Assembly (NCBI GenBank): GCA_965243695.1 | Contig: CBDEWC010000015.1 | Coordinates: 67,594 to 131,593 of the forward strand | Direction of reading: 5' to 3' | Length of the DNA stretch: 64,000 nt | DNA from: JAKVCB01 sp965243695 | GTDB lineage: Bacteria; Planctomycetota; Planctomycetia; Pirellulales; Lacipirellulaceae | Part shown: in pieces, positions 39,883 to 48,969 of the stretch | Numbering within the stretch: position 1 is the first letter of the stretch | Layout of the letters: the number at the start of each line of letters is the position of its first letter | Position numbers and translations under genes: made by a program | The notes under the pieces: model-generated | The model's input: the letters and a program-made list of their open reading frames with translations, nothing else | Database searches by the model: none | Told to the model about the DNA's origin: nothing

Positions 39883-41319
39883 TCACTGAGGTTTATGTGG
39901 CGGCCCCGCAGCCGGTTCGGAAACTGGAGAAACTCCATCCAACAACACGTCCACCAGGTGTTGATCATGCTTGGGAGCGACGGTCCTGAGATCCAACAGT
40001 AAGGATCCCTCGGCCTGACGGCCTACGATGGGAGGATGGGCTGCCGTGAGACGCTCAAGCACCAAAGCCAGATCGTGGTTTTGAGGGCCAATCAAGACAC
40101 CCCAGGAAGCACACTCGCTTCGCCCATGCACATCACGCGGGGGAATCTCGACCGGATCGGCTGAATCGACGACCGGGCTGGCGGCCAGTTGCACAGCCAA
40201 TCTTTCGGACCGATAACGCAGATTCTCTAATGGGGTATGAACCAATTGGTGAATTGGGAGGTCAGATATGACCCGTTCGGTACAACTGTTGCTCCTCCGC
40301 AGGGTCTCCCCAAGTGCTGCGAGGCGAAGGGGATCAATCCGCCACGCCGCGTGGAGCGGGTGATTGGTAATACTTTCAATCCATTCACGGCGTCCCAAAA
40401 TAATGCCACATGGAGGCCCTCCCACCAGCCCGTCGCCGCGCACCAGAACGAGGTCAGCCCCGCTTGCCAAACTTGCGGTGGCTGATGCAACATCGCCAAA
40501 GTCCTCATCCGCGACGTCATCTGGAGAATCTCCCGATAACCGGATCCCATCCAAGGCCTCGACAAAAGCGACTTCGTGGTCCCGGCACAACATGACAAGC
40601 TGTTGTCGGCAAGCTGATTCGACCTGGCCAACCATTGGATAGGCATCTGACCGGGCATGGAATAAGACAGCGGTGGTGGTTGAAACGGCCTGTTGATAGT
40701 CGCCGCCATCCACAACGTTCGCAGCACCGACCTCCTTGAGAATCGCACCACATGAGGCAACCAGGTCCATTAGCTTGATGCCACCAGATTGGGCAACCTG
40801 CCCACGAGCGGCAACGACCTCGCGACCCGCTGCCAAAGAAGACAAACAGAGCCAGAGAGCCCCTTCGTAACTGTGCAGAACGGTGGCCGCTTCGGCAGTT
40901 GCGCTGCGACACAACAGCTTATTGACCGAGACATAATCATCTGCGATGCCACTGCCCTGGTACGTATAACCATTGGCAACCTCAAGGATGGCCTGCTGGG
41001 CCTTGGCGGATAGAGGAATGGACGACCAATGGTGACCAAACAAATCGCCCGTGGCATTGATCGCCGACCGGCAACCAGCCGGGCTGTTGAGGCCAATGAC
41101 ATAACGGGCCGCCCGCTCTGCCAGTTCGCCAGGTGTAGGGAATGTCGATTCACCAAGCCGCTGCTGAAGTTCTTCTGTCAGCTTGGACAAATAGGAACGC
41201 ACACCTTGCGCCACGGTTGATTGATTGAGCTGCCTGACCAGCATTTTCACCTCGGGTTTTTCCAGCAATTCGCTCACCGACGGCAGGCGCGGCAGCAAAT
41301 TGGGCGAGGGACCAGGCAT
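39883..41319 (-). CDS. SelA-like protein lacking the PLP lysine
   Basis: From ATG 41319, seven to eight bases after AAGGAGC, the protein has 478 residues. The overall order of motifs follows SelA, the selenocysteine synthase: RLPSVSELLEKPEV at the N-terminus, INATGDLFGHHW, AAGREVVAARGQVAQSGG, then DLVLVRGDGLVGGPPCGII. In canonical SelA the last motif contains SGDKLLGGPQ, where Lys forms the Schiff base with PLP. Here the codon at 40429-40431 is GGG (Gly). Substrate-phosphate region VHTSNYRI-like text is also changed (FHARSDAYPM). The protein probably cannot act as SelA. No selB, selD or tRNA-Sec is visible. Confidence 0.75.
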   Translation of the reverse strand: MPGPSPNLLPRLPSVSELLEKPEVKMLVRQLNQSTVAQGVRSYLSKLTEELQQRLGESTFPTPGELAERAARYVIGLNSPAGCRSAINATGDLFGHHWSSIPLSAKAQQAILEVANGYTYQGSGIADDYVSVNKLLCRSATAEAATVLHSYEGALWLCLSSLAAGREVVAARGQVAQSGGIKLMDLVASCGAILKEVGAANVVDGGDYQQAVSTTTAVLFHARSDAYPMVGQVESACRQQLVMLCRDHEVAFVEALDGIRLSGDSPDDVADEDFGDVASATASLASGADLVLVRGDGLVGGPPCGIILGRREWIESITNHPLHAAWRIDPLRLAALGETLRRSNSCTERVISDLPIHQLVHTPLENLRYRSERLAVQLAASPVVDSADPVEIPPRDVHGRSECASWGVLIGPQNHDLALVLERLTAAHPPIVGRQAEGSLLLDLRTVAPKHDQHLVDVLLDGVSPVSEPAAGPPHKPQ

Positions 41320-41445
41320 GACAAACGCTCCTTGGTAGAAATAAAAATTTCCCGTGGCGCGCATTTTTGCAGATGAGCACTCGATGTCCAGCCCCCGTAC
41401 ATCGACAACCCCTATTTCCGGGCGACGCGGCTGTCGGCAAGAAGC

Positions 41446-41997
41446 TTAGGGCTCAATCCGGTCTTGGGACATCCACTCGTTAATGGTGAGAGGCCCTTCA
41501 GGTTCGACTTGCTCAGAATCGAAGATGCGGGTGAACCAATTCCCTTGTTTCTTCAACTGGGGCTTGGTTGACACCTGGTTCCCGCTTTTGAACAGCTCCA
41601 AGCTCCGGTTCCAGGCCTGGCGGGTTTGATTGCTGACTCGCCACCGCGTGTTGGCCAGCCGCTCAAACAAGCCAGGCCGATTCTGCCCCAAAAACCGTGG
41701 GCGATCGGGATCGTGTAAATTGGGGAAGATTTTGTGGTCTGTCCACTGAACTTTTGGCCATACCATCCATCCCAGTGCCCCCCGCAAAAAACCACTTCTC
41801 GGCTGGTTTTGCTCCGCACCAAATACGTCGTCGGTCAATTCGAAACTGGTGACCTGGTCCTTGGAATGGGCTACTACTTCTTCGTGGTTGTCCGGCGACG
41901 GACGCAATGTTTGGTCGGTAGCCACTGCGTTCGCGGAGACCATTTGCAGAAAAACCACCGCCAGAGTGCCTGACCCGAGTGATAAAATTCTGAACAT
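41446..41997 (-). CDS. Secreted hypothetical protein
   Basis: From ATG 41997 with GGAGG upstream the protein has 183 residues and a signal peptide (LAVVFLQMVSANAVA). The mature part is charged and aromatic-rich, with LRGALGWMVWPKVQWTDHK, and gives no family. It lies about 125 bp upstream of the SelA-like start in the same direction. Function unknown. Confidence 0.65.
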   Translation of the reverse strand: MFRILSLGSGTLAVVFLQMVSANAVATDQTLRPSPDNHEEVVAHSKDQVTSFELTDDVFGAEQNQPRSGFLRGALGWMVWPKVQWTDHKIFPNLHDPDRPRFLGQNRPGLFERLANTRWRVSNQTRQAWNRSLELFKSGNQVSTKPQLKKQGNWFTRIFDSEQVEPEGPLTINEWMSQDRIEP

Positions 41998-42315
41998 CAC
42001 GTAAGCCTCCGTTAAAAATTGGCGCGGGCTGGCTGCACGTCCCGCCGACAGCAACCCACCACAGGGCGACCACAGGGCGGAGGAGCTTTGCAGAATTCCC
42101 GCCACGCGCCCAGACGAGTTCTGCCCTCGAATGATTCTGAGCTAGCGTCGTTGTCCCCTTTCAGTAATTGGAATATGATGAAAGAGACCCTTGTAGACCG
42201 TAAAAGAGACCCTTGTAGACCGTACAGCAGACCGTACAAAAGCAAGCTGTGCAGCCTGTAGCGGCAAGAACATCCTTGCCAAGGTGGAAACCCTGTAGGG
42301 TGGAGCGTAAGCGGA
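41998..42315. other. Intergenic region with tandem repeats
   Basis: About 318 bp between a secreted-protein gene (minus) and proC (plus), which diverge here. At 42181-42236 a 21-22-bp unit containing GAGACCCTTGTAGACCGT is present twice, with a third partial copy (AGCAGACCGTAC). Nothing else is recognised. Confidence 0.55.
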
Positions 42316-43152
42316 ATGCCGACAACTCAAGTTGGTTTCATTGGCGCTGGCCGAATGGCAACTGCCTTGGCGCGCGGATTGGTGCAAGCCGAAGTCGTCT
42401 CCAGCAGCGCGATTGTGGCATGTGACCCAAGCGTTGCAGCTGCCGAGCAGTTCAAATCGGCCATTCCTGGGGCAACGGTTCTGAAAAACAACCGTCAACT
42501 TGCCGCCAAAGCGGGCGTGATTGTGCTGGCAGTGAAACCTCAACACATGGATCTGGTCTTGGCTGATCTGGCCGATACCGCCGAAGGGGCCAACGGAGGG
42601 GTAGAGGGCCCACTGGTCGTCTCGATCGCTGCCGGCGTGCCTTTGGCCCGGTTGGCCGCGGGCCTGCCCGATGGGACACGGCTCGTGCGGGTCATGCCGA
42701 ATACGCCCTGCCTGATTGGCCGAGGGGCGAGTGCTTATAGCCTGGGAGCAACCGCAACAGCCGCCGATAGCGATACGGTTCACCAGATGCTGACAGCCGT
42801 GGGCACTGCCTGTGAGGTTCCAGAAAAATTTCTGGACGCGGTCACAGGACTTTCAGGATCGGGGCCCGCATTCGTTTATACTGTGATCGAGTCGCTCAGC
42901 GACGGTGGAGTCTTGATGGGACTCCCCCGCGACTTGGCTTCGGCCTTGGCGGCACAAACAGTAGCAGGTGCTGCCGAAATGGTGCTCACCACCGGTGAAC
43001 ACCCGGCCCAATTGCGGGAAGAAGTCACCAGTCCCGGGGGAACCACGGTCGCTGGCCTGGAGGCGCTGGAAAAAGAGGGGCTGCGCGCGGCACTGTTGCA
43101 AGCGGTACGGGCTGCCACATGCCGGTCCCAAGAGTTGGGTGGCCACCATTAA
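42316..43152 (+). CDS. proC: Pyrroline-5-carboxylate reductase ProC
   Basis: Last step of proline synthesis, reducing pyrroline-5-carboxylate with NAD(P)H. The 278-residue protein has the dinucleotide-binding VGFIGAGRMATALARG, then VLAVKPQHMD and VRVMPNTPCLIGRGAS. The C-terminal dimer/active-site region has TGLSGSGPAFVYTVIESL and SPGGTTVAGLEALEKEG. The length is usual. Two small genes follow on the same strand. Confidence 0.95.
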   Translation: MPTTQVGFIGAGRMATALARGLVQAEVVSSSAIVACDPSVAAAEQFKSAIPGATVLKNNRQLAAKAGVIVLAVKPQHMDLVLADLADTAEGANGGVEGPLVVSIAAGVPLARLAAGLPDGTRLVRVMPNTPCLIGRGASAYSLGATATAADSDTVHQMLTAVGTACEVPEKFLDAVTGLSGSGPAFVYTVIESLSDGGVLMGLPRDLASALAAQTVAGAAEMVLTTGEHPAQLREEVTSPGGTTVAGLEALEKEGLRAALLQAVRAATCRSQELGGHH

Positions 43153-43169
43153 ACAAGAGAGAGGGATTC

Positions 43170-43436
43170 ATGTCGGTTTTTTGTGTAGTTGACGACAAAC
43201 ACGTCCCCGTTTTTCGTATCATGTGGATAGCCGTCACACCGCATTTTTGCGGAGAGGAAGATTGTCTTCGCGAAGGCTACTACGAAGTTCGCCTGGAACA
43301 AGGCGAGTCGGTGTGGGCCAATGCAAAAGAAAGAAACCATGTACTAGAACAAATCGAATTGTGGCAAGGGATCGATCCCGTCGGAGAAGAGGAAGAGGAA
43401 GAGGAAGAAGAAGGAGGAGAAGCAGGAGAATGGTAA
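43170..43436 (+). CDS. Small acidic-tailed hypothetical protein
   Basis: An 88-residue protein from ATG 43170, 17 bp after proC, with AGAGAGAGG upstream. It has CVVDDKHVPVFRIMWIAVTP and a GYYEVRLEQGES stretch, and ends in a run of nine Glu followed by GGEAGEW. The Glu run is encoded by a GAA/GAG repeat that could slip in multiples of three. The gene is followed closely by another hypothetical gene, so proC and these two may form one transcript. No function can be named. Confidence 0.6.
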   Translation: MSVFCVVDDKHVPVFRIMWIAVTPHFCGEEDCLREGYYEVRLEQGESVWANAKERNHVLEQIELWQGIDPVGEEEEEEEEEGGEAGEW

Positions 43437-43448
43437 GGAGTTTCAAAA

Positions 43449-43964
43449 ATGAATTCTGATGATGGCAATGATGACCCGCAACCGGTTGAAATCGAATGGC
43501 GGGACACCTACTACATTTTTTTAAACCAGTCGGCACGCCCCACGTTGACCCAGGCGGAAGCAACTATCTCTAGTGCTACGCATCGGGTCACCACTGAAAA
43601 TCTCGTGGCAAACGACGATGGCATGTTCGAGTCGGTCCTGATTCAGGCCCCCGAAGATAATGCGGCTCTGGAAATTAGCTACGAGATGAGTGAAGCAGTC
43701 ATTGAACAGTGTTTAGAACTCGTCGCGCAGTTACAAAAGGACGGCGCTGATCCGGAACAAATCAACACCCTCATGCAGGCTGATGCCCGACTCGACATCA
43801 TGCACTTTGAACGCGTATCGAACGATCCCTTTGGTTCCAAGGAAGACGACGACTTCGCCAATGATTTGCTCGATCCGACAAGTTTACTCGTCATCGTCGA
43901 TGCATTTGCCAAATTGACCGGCGGCGTACCCATTGACCCCGGTTCTGGAGTCATCATGGGCTGA
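43449..43964 (+). CDS. Hypothetical protein
   Basis: A 171-residue protein from ATG 43449, with AAGGAG nine bases upstream. It is acidic, lacks signal and membrane segments, and shows EIEWRDTYYIFLNQSARP near the N-terminus. It follows the small acidic-tailed gene by 12 bp. I do not recognise the family. Confidence 0.65.
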   Translation: MNSDDGNDDPQPVEIEWRDTYYIFLNQSARPTLTQAEATISSATHRVTTENLVANDDGMFESVLIQAPEDNAALEISYEMSEAVIEQCLELVAQLQKDGADPEQINTLMQADARLDIMHFERVSNDPFGSKEDDDFANDLLDPTSLLVIVDAFAKLTGGVPIDPGSGVIMG

Positions 43965-44068
43965 GAAGACCTCTACGACAGCCGTTTTCGCAAGATGCCT
44001 CACGATCCTACGATTGGCGACTGCAACCGCCACTCTCCATTTTTACCTCGCGCAATTCAAAACTTCCC

Positions 44069-44632
44069 ATGCTTGCCAAAGACATTAAACCTGGCAGTGT
44101 TGTCAACCACAGCGGTGCTCCACACATCATTGAAAATGTCTCCGTGCAGACTCCATCTGCCCGCGGCGGCGCCACGCTCTACAAGTTTCGAAGCCGCAAT
44201 CTGGTAACACGCCAAAAGGCAGATATCACTCTTAAAGGAACTGAAAGCCTTGAAGATGCTGATTTCCAACGCCGCGAAGTCACGTTCATGTACGCCGATG
44301 GCGACACCATTCACTTTCTCGACTCAGGCGATTACAACCAGTATTCGATTGCCCGCGACGATGTTGCTCACGAAATGCAATACGTCACCGAAGATCTGCA
44401 GGGAATTGTCACGCTGATCTACAACAACGAGTGCGTCGGTATCCAGGTCCCTCCTTCGGTAGAACTTAAAATCACCCAATGTGACCCGGCCGTGAAGGGG
44501 AACTCCGCAACCAGCCGGAACAAACCGGCTACTCTGGAAACCGGCCTGACCGTCCAGGTACCCGAGTACCTGAAAGAAGGTGAAGTCATTAAAATCGACA
44601 CCCGTTCGGGTGACTATCTTTCCCGGGCCTGA
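44069..44632 (+). CDS. efpL: Elongation factor P-like protein EfpL (YeiP)
   Basis: Relieves ribosome stalling, as EF-P does. The 187-residue protein has the three-domain EF-P layout. The loop that carries the modified Lys in EF-P reads TPSARGGATLYKF here, matching the ARGAATLY loop of Escherichia coli YeiP/EfpL instead of the PGKG loop of EF-P. NKPATLETGLTVQVPEYLKEGE near the end is the conserved last domain. The tip residue is Arg, so Lys modification by EpmA or rhamnosylation by EarP is not expected. A 27-bp duplication covers the stop. Confidence 0.88.
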   Translation: MLAKDIKPGSVVNHSGAPHIIENVSVQTPSARGGATLYKFRSRNLVTRQKADITLKGTESLEDADFQRREVTFMYADGDTIHFLDSGDYNQYSIARDDVAHEMQYVTEDLQGIVTLIYNNECVGIQVPPSVELKITQCDPAVKGNSATSRNKPATLETGLTVQVPEYLKEGEVIKIDTRSGDYLSRA

Positions 44633-44671
44633 AAATAAGGCTGCCTTTCCCGGGCCTGAAAATGAGGCTGC
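44618..44671. repeat. 27-bp tandem duplication over the efpL stop codon
   Basis: 44618-44644 and 44645-44671 are near-identical. The first copy holds the last codons and the TGA stop (44630-44632). Like the dksA case, the end of the gene has been copied directly. Confidence 0.88.
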
Positions 44672-44707
44672 GCGAGTTTGAACCGGACCACTTCGAGTCC
44701 GTTCACG

Positions 44708-45052
44708 CTATTTTTTGCGGGTAGCCTTCTTACGTTTCGGCTTACTGGCCTTGGCCTTTTTGGAAGCCGCTTTTTTCTTCTTTGTCGACTTCCCGGCGGC
44801 AGTTTTCTTTTTCGTGGTTTTCTTTTTCGTCGACTTCCTGGCAGTCGTTTTCTTTTTCGTGGTTTTCTTTTTTGTCGACTTCTTGGCAGTCGCTTTCTTT
44901 TTCGTCGATTTTTTTCCGGCCGACTTCTTTTTCGTCGATTTCTTGGCGGTCGCTTTCTTGGCGGTGGCTTTCTTTCTCTTGCTGTTGGCCCCAAAAACTG
45001 CAGTCCAGTTTTCAGAGAATTGCTGACTTGCTCCGGTACGTAAAATCGTCAT
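44708..45052 (-). CDS. Lysine-rich histone H1-like protein
   Basis: A 114-residue protein from ATG 45052. A short head (MTILRTGASQQFSENWTAVF) is followed by about 85 residues of Lys/Thr/Ala/Ser repeats such as KKSTKKKTTKKK. This is the composition of bacterial H1-like nucleoid proteins, which bind DNA (or RNA) through Lys clusters. The coding region is a run of degenerate short repeats, so length variation is likely. It converges with efpL. Role in chromatin compaction is inferred only. Confidence 0.7.
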   Translation of the reverse strand: MTILRTGASQQFSENWTAVFGANSKRKKATAKKATAKKSTKKKSAGKKSTKKKATAKKSTKKKTTKKKTTARKSTKKKTTKKKTAAGKSTKKKKAASKKAKASKPKRKKATRKK

Positions 45053-45121
45053 GTTTGTAAATCTCCTGCAAGGATCTGCTGCAAACTAACGGCTCGCCGC
45101 AGTTCAAGGGTTGTGTGAAAA

Positions 45122-46801
45122 TCAGGTCTTCTGCAATTTTTTATAGCGAAAATGTCGCGGCGTGTCAGCATCTTCGCCCAAGCGATCGCGCCGCTCGCGG
45201 TCATAGGTCTCAAAATTACCTTCACACCAATGGACATAACCGTCACCTTCAAACGCCAGAATGTGGGTCGCCAGGCGATCCAGAAACCAGCGATCATGGC
45301 TGACAACGACAACGCAGCCAACAAAATTGGCAATCGCTTCCTCCAAGGCACGCAAGGTGTCGACATCAAGATCATTGGTCGGTTCGTCCAACAACAACAG
45401 ATTGCTACCTCGACGGAGCAATTTTGCTAACTGGACGCGGTTCCGCTCGCCACCGGAGAGCACCCCCACTTTTTTTTGCTGATCCGATCCGCGAAAGTTG
45501 AATCGGGAGACGTAAGAGCGGGCATTCACCTTGCGCCCGGCCATATCCAAGGTCTCATGCCCTTCGGAGATTTCTTCATAGACCGTGTTATCGGCCTCCA
45601 GATCGTCCCGGCTTTGGTCGACATAGCCAAGCTCAACGGTCGGCCCCAGGCGAAGTTCCCCCTGATCGGGGGCCTCCTGCCCCATTAACATCCTCAACAG
45701 GGTTGTTTTCCCGGCCCCGTTCGGACCCACCATACCTACAATTCCCCCGGCAGGGAGACGAAAATTAACATTTTCAAAGAGCAGACGATCTCCATACCAC
45801 TTGGCCAACTGGTCTGCCTCCACGACCATTTCTCCCAGCCGCGGTCCAGGTGGGATCTGAATTTCAAGCTCATCCGGGCGATCCTGGAACTGCTGGCCGG
45901 CCATCGATTCGTACGACTTCAGGCGGGCTTTGCTCTTCGCCTGCCGGGCGCGGGGTGCCATGCGAACCCAGTCCAGCTCGCGCTGGAGCGTCCGCTGCCT
46001 TGCAGTGGCCTGTTTTTCCTCAACCTCTAACTGCTTCTGCTTTTGTTGAAGCCAGGACGTGTAATTCCCTTCCCAGGGAATCCCCTGCCCCCGATCGAGT
46101 TCCAATATCCAGCCGGCCACATTGTCCAGGAAATATCGATCGTGGGTGACCGCAACCACTGTCCCGGGATACTCTCCCAGGTGCCGTTCCAACCAGGCCA
46201 CACTTTCTGCATCCAGGTGATTGGTCGGCTCATCAAGGAGCAAAAGATCAGGCTTTTCCAGCAAAATGCGGCAAAGAGCCACCCGCCGCCGCTCACCACC
46301 AGAAAGCTGGTCAATCTTGGCGTCACCTGGTGGGAGGTTCATGGCGGTCATGGCAATCTCCACATGACGGTCAATCTCCCAGGCATCCGCAGCATCGATT
46401 TGATCCTGCAGTGCTGCCTGCCTGGCCATCAACTTTTCCATGGCGTCTGGATCGTCGGCAACCTCAGCGTACTTCTCCCCTAACTGCTCAAATTCAGCCA
46501 CTATTTTTCGCGTCGACGCCACCGCCTCCTCGACGTTTCCCAATACATCCTTCTCGGGATTGAGTGACGGTTCCTGCTCCAACAAGCCAACGGTGAATCC
46601 CTCGGCGAGTCGGGCTTCACCATCAAACTCGGTATCGAGACCTGCCATGATCCGCAGCAGCGAACTCTTCCCCGAACCGTTGCGCCCCAGGACGCCAATT
46701 TTAGCACCTGGGTAAAAGGCAAGCCAAATCTCCTTGAGTACCTCGCGCTGGCCGATTTTTCTAGTCAGGTTCGAAATTTGATAGATGTATTTCTTGGACA
46801 T
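45122..46801 (-). CDS. ettA: ABC-F translation factor EttA
   Basis: Energy-dependent translational throttle that binds the ribosomal E site. The 559-residue protein carries two ABC domains with LGRNGSGKSSL and VGPNGAGKTTL as Walker A, LSGGERRRVALCR and LSGGERNRVQLAK as signatures, and two LLLLDEPTN Walker B motifs. The start MSKKYIYQISNLTRKIG and length are typical of EttA. The long linker between domains (RARQAKSKARLKSYESM) is the ABC-F P-site tRNA-interaction motif. It lies 86 bp upstream of guaA's end, in the same direction. Confidence 0.93.
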   Translation of the reverse strand: MSKKYIYQISNLTRKIGQREVLKEIWLAFYPGAKIGVLGRNGSGKSSLLRIMAGLDTEFDGEARLAEGFTVGLLEQEPSLNPEKDVLGNVEEAVASTRKIVAEFEQLGEKYAEVADDPDAMEKLMARQAALQDQIDAADAWEIDRHVEIAMTAMNLPPGDAKIDQLSGGERRRVALCRILLEKPDLLLLDEPTNHLDAESVAWLERHLGEYPGTVVAVTHDRYFLDNVAGWILELDRGQGIPWEGNYTSWLQQKQKQLEVEEKQATARQRTLQRELDWVRMAPRARQAKSKARLKSYESMAGQQFQDRPDELEIQIPPGPRLGEMVVEADQLAKWYGDRLLFENVNFRLPAGGIVGMVGPNGAGKTTLLRMLMGQEAPDQGELRLGPTVELGYVDQSRDDLEADNTVYEEISEGHETLDMAGRKVNARSYVSRFNFRGSDQQKKVGVLSGGERNRVQLAKLLRRGSNLLLLDEPTNDLDVDTLRALEEAIANFVGCVVVVSHDRWFLDRLATHILAFEGDGYVHWCEGNFETYDRERRDRLGEDADTPRHFRYKKLQKT

Positions 46802-46886
46802 TTTCTCACGTGAAAGGAAGTGAAATTATCGACCTTACAAATCTTGTCGCATTTTCTTCGTGCGTACAGTCACTTTCCAAGCGGGA

Positions 46887-48443
46887 TCACTCCCATTCGA
46901 TCGTGGCTGGTGGCTTGCTACTGATGTCGTAAACCACACGGTTGACTCCGGCTACCTCGTTAATAATACGAGTTGAAATCCGGGCCAGAAGATCGTACGG
47001 CAAGTGACTCCAATCGGCGGTCATAAAATCATCCGTATTGACCGACCGTACGGCAACCGTGTCTTGATAAGTCCGCGAATCGCCCATCACCCCTACACTC
47101 TGTACAGGCAGCAGCACGGCAAACGCCTGCGACGTATCCCGGTAAAGGCCAGCTTCCTTGATCTCACTCACAACGATCCAATCTGCTAGCCGAAGCGTAT
47201 CGAGCCGTTCTTTCGTGACCTCCCCTAAACAACGAACTGCCAGGCCTGGCCCCGGAAATGGATGTCGCCACACCACTTCTTCAGGTAACCCCAACTGCTC
47301 TCCCAAGCGGCGCACTTCGTCTTTGAAGAGATCGCGCAACGGTTCAATGAGTTCGAAGCCGAGTTCTTCAGGCAAACCGCCCACATTGTGGTGGAGTTTG
47401 ATGGTATCAGCCGGACCATCGGCCGCGGCGCCACTTTCAATCACGTCAGGATAGAGCGTACCTTGGGCAAGAAATGTCGCCCCGGCAATCTTCTCCGCTT
47501 CGGCAGCGAAGCAGGCGATGAATTCGTGGCCAATACGCCGCCGCTTCTCCTGAGGTTCGCTGATCCCTGCCAGGGCTGACAGAAAACGGTCTTCTGCGCG
47601 TACTACACGCAGATCGGTCTTAAAATGCCCGCTGAATTCCTCGATGACTCCTTCTGCCTCGCCTTTGCGCAACAGGCCGTTATCGACCAAAATGCAGGAA
47701 AGCTGTGGACCAATGGCCTTGGCCAGAACCGCTGCCACCACCGAGGAATCGACGCCACCGGACAATCCGCAAATCACCCGTTGGTCACCCACTTGCGCGC
47801 GCACATGTTCGATCATCTCGGTCGCAAAATCACCCAACTGCCAGGTACCGGTACAGCCGCAAATCGTGTGCAAAAAGTTCGCCAGAATGGTCCCCCCCTC
47901 GGGAGTGTGGGTCACTTCGGGATGGAATTGCAGGCCATAGATGGGCAGTTCGCGATGCTTGACTGCTGCAAACGGACACGTTTCGGTGGTCGCGAGGGCA
48001 AGAAAATCCTCAGAAACACTGGCCACTTGATCGCCGTGACTCATCCAGACCGGTGTTGGCGAGGAGACATTTGCAAAAAGATCACTCGCCTGCAAAACGG
48101 TGCAATGCGCCCGTCCATATTCGCGCGAGGGTGTATTTCTGACATCGCCACCTGATGCCTGACAGGCAAGCTGCATACCATAGCAAATGCCCAAGACGGG
48201 AATGCCGGTGCGAAAAATCTCCGGATCACACTGGGGTGCTTCCGCTTCGTAAACACTCGAGGGTCCTCCAGAAAGGATGATCCCCCGCGGGGCCAGTTCC
48301 CGAATGCGGGCTGCCGTGATGTCATGGCGAACGATTTCGCAAAAAACCTGCTGCTCGCGCACGCGACGGGTAATCAATTGCGCATACTGTGAGCCGAAAT
48401 CAAGCACCAGTACCCGCTCGGAGGTAACTTGCGAAGAAGCCAT
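46887..48443 (-). CDS. guaA: GMP synthase GuaA
   Basis: Amidates XMP to GMP. From ATG 48443 the protein has 518 residues; an earlier in-frame codon at 48488 adds 15 unmatched residues. The glutaminase half has the nucleophile in GICYGMQLACQ and the His/Glu pair in LQFHPEVTHTPEG. The synthetase half has the PP-loop GLSGGVDSSVVA. The C-terminal dimerisation part ends PPATIEWE, as usual. With purB and the nucleoside hydrolase it covers parts of purine metabolism in this window. Confidence 0.96.
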   Translation of the reverse strand: MASSQVTSERVLVLDFGSQYAQLITRRVREQQVFCEIVRHDITAARIRELAPRGIILSGGPSSVYEAEAPQCDPEIFRTGIPVLGICYGMQLACQASGGDVRNTPSREYGRAHCTVLQASDLFANVSSPTPVWMSHGDQVASVSEDFLALATTETCPFAAVKHRELPIYGLQFHPEVTHTPEGGTILANFLHTICGCTGTWQLGDFATEMIEHVRAQVGDQRVICGLSGGVDSSVVAAVLAKAIGPQLSCILVDNGLLRKGEAEGVIEEFSGHFKTDLRVVRAEDRFLSALAGISEPQEKRRRIGHEFIACFAAEAEKIAGATFLAQGTLYPDVIESGAAADGPADTIKLHHNVGGLPEELGFELIEPLRDLFKDEVRRLGEQLGLPEEVVWRHPFPGPGLAVRCLGEVTKERLDTLRLADWIVVSEIKEAGLYRDTSQAFAVLLPVQSVGVMGDSRTYQDTVAVRSVNTDDFMTADWSHLPYDLLARISTRIINEVAGVNRVVYDISSKPPATIEWE

Positions 48444-48521
48444 CTGAACTACCGTCTGTTGAGTGTGATCACCCGCTACCGAACACAAACAGCGGATTAT
48501 AGATTTCGCGCCCCGCGGGAA

Positions 48522-48895
48522 CTAGTGGCCCCTGGGAAGAATGCGCTCCGGCGGAGGGCTCAAAGGGACCTGCTGCCACGGTCGCAACGGATCCACCGGC
48601 TGTCTAACAGCGATTGGCAGGCGACCCTCACCAGGAATCAAGAGGGTTGCGTGGCAGCCAAGGAGACCATTTTCCTGCTTTCGCTCACACCAATCTCCTG
48701 CCGCCAGTAGCGTCGCTTGCTCCCGATGCCGGGTCCACCAAACAGACGGTGTGGCAACCAAATCCCGCTGAACTTCAACAAATGGAGGCGCAGGTGGTGG
48801 AAAAAACCGAGTCGCGGAGGTCCCTCCTGACTAAGCACCCCTGCCCGTAAAGCTTGGTAGAAGCATAGTTTACATGGGGACTCGTTGATCAGCAT
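48522..48895 (-). pseudogene. Possible small gene broken by a frameshift
   Basis: Two minus-strand frames could form one protein. One starts at ATG 48895 (AGGTGGG upstream) and reads MLINESPCKLCFYQALRAG. The other, open to the stop at 48522, reads VATPSVWWTRHREQATLLAA and onwards. Adding one base in the run of six A (48801-48806) would join them into about 125 residues. The downstream frame looks protein-like (GDWCERKQENGLLGCHATLL). I recognise no family, and either frame alone may be chance. It lies just upstream of guaA in the same direction. Confidence 0.3.
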
Positions 48896-48969
48896 GCAGT
48901 TCCCACCTATAGTGGGACCCCCACAGGTCGCAGCTCCCAGTTCCCTTGATCCAAAGGTTTTTCAACCGC

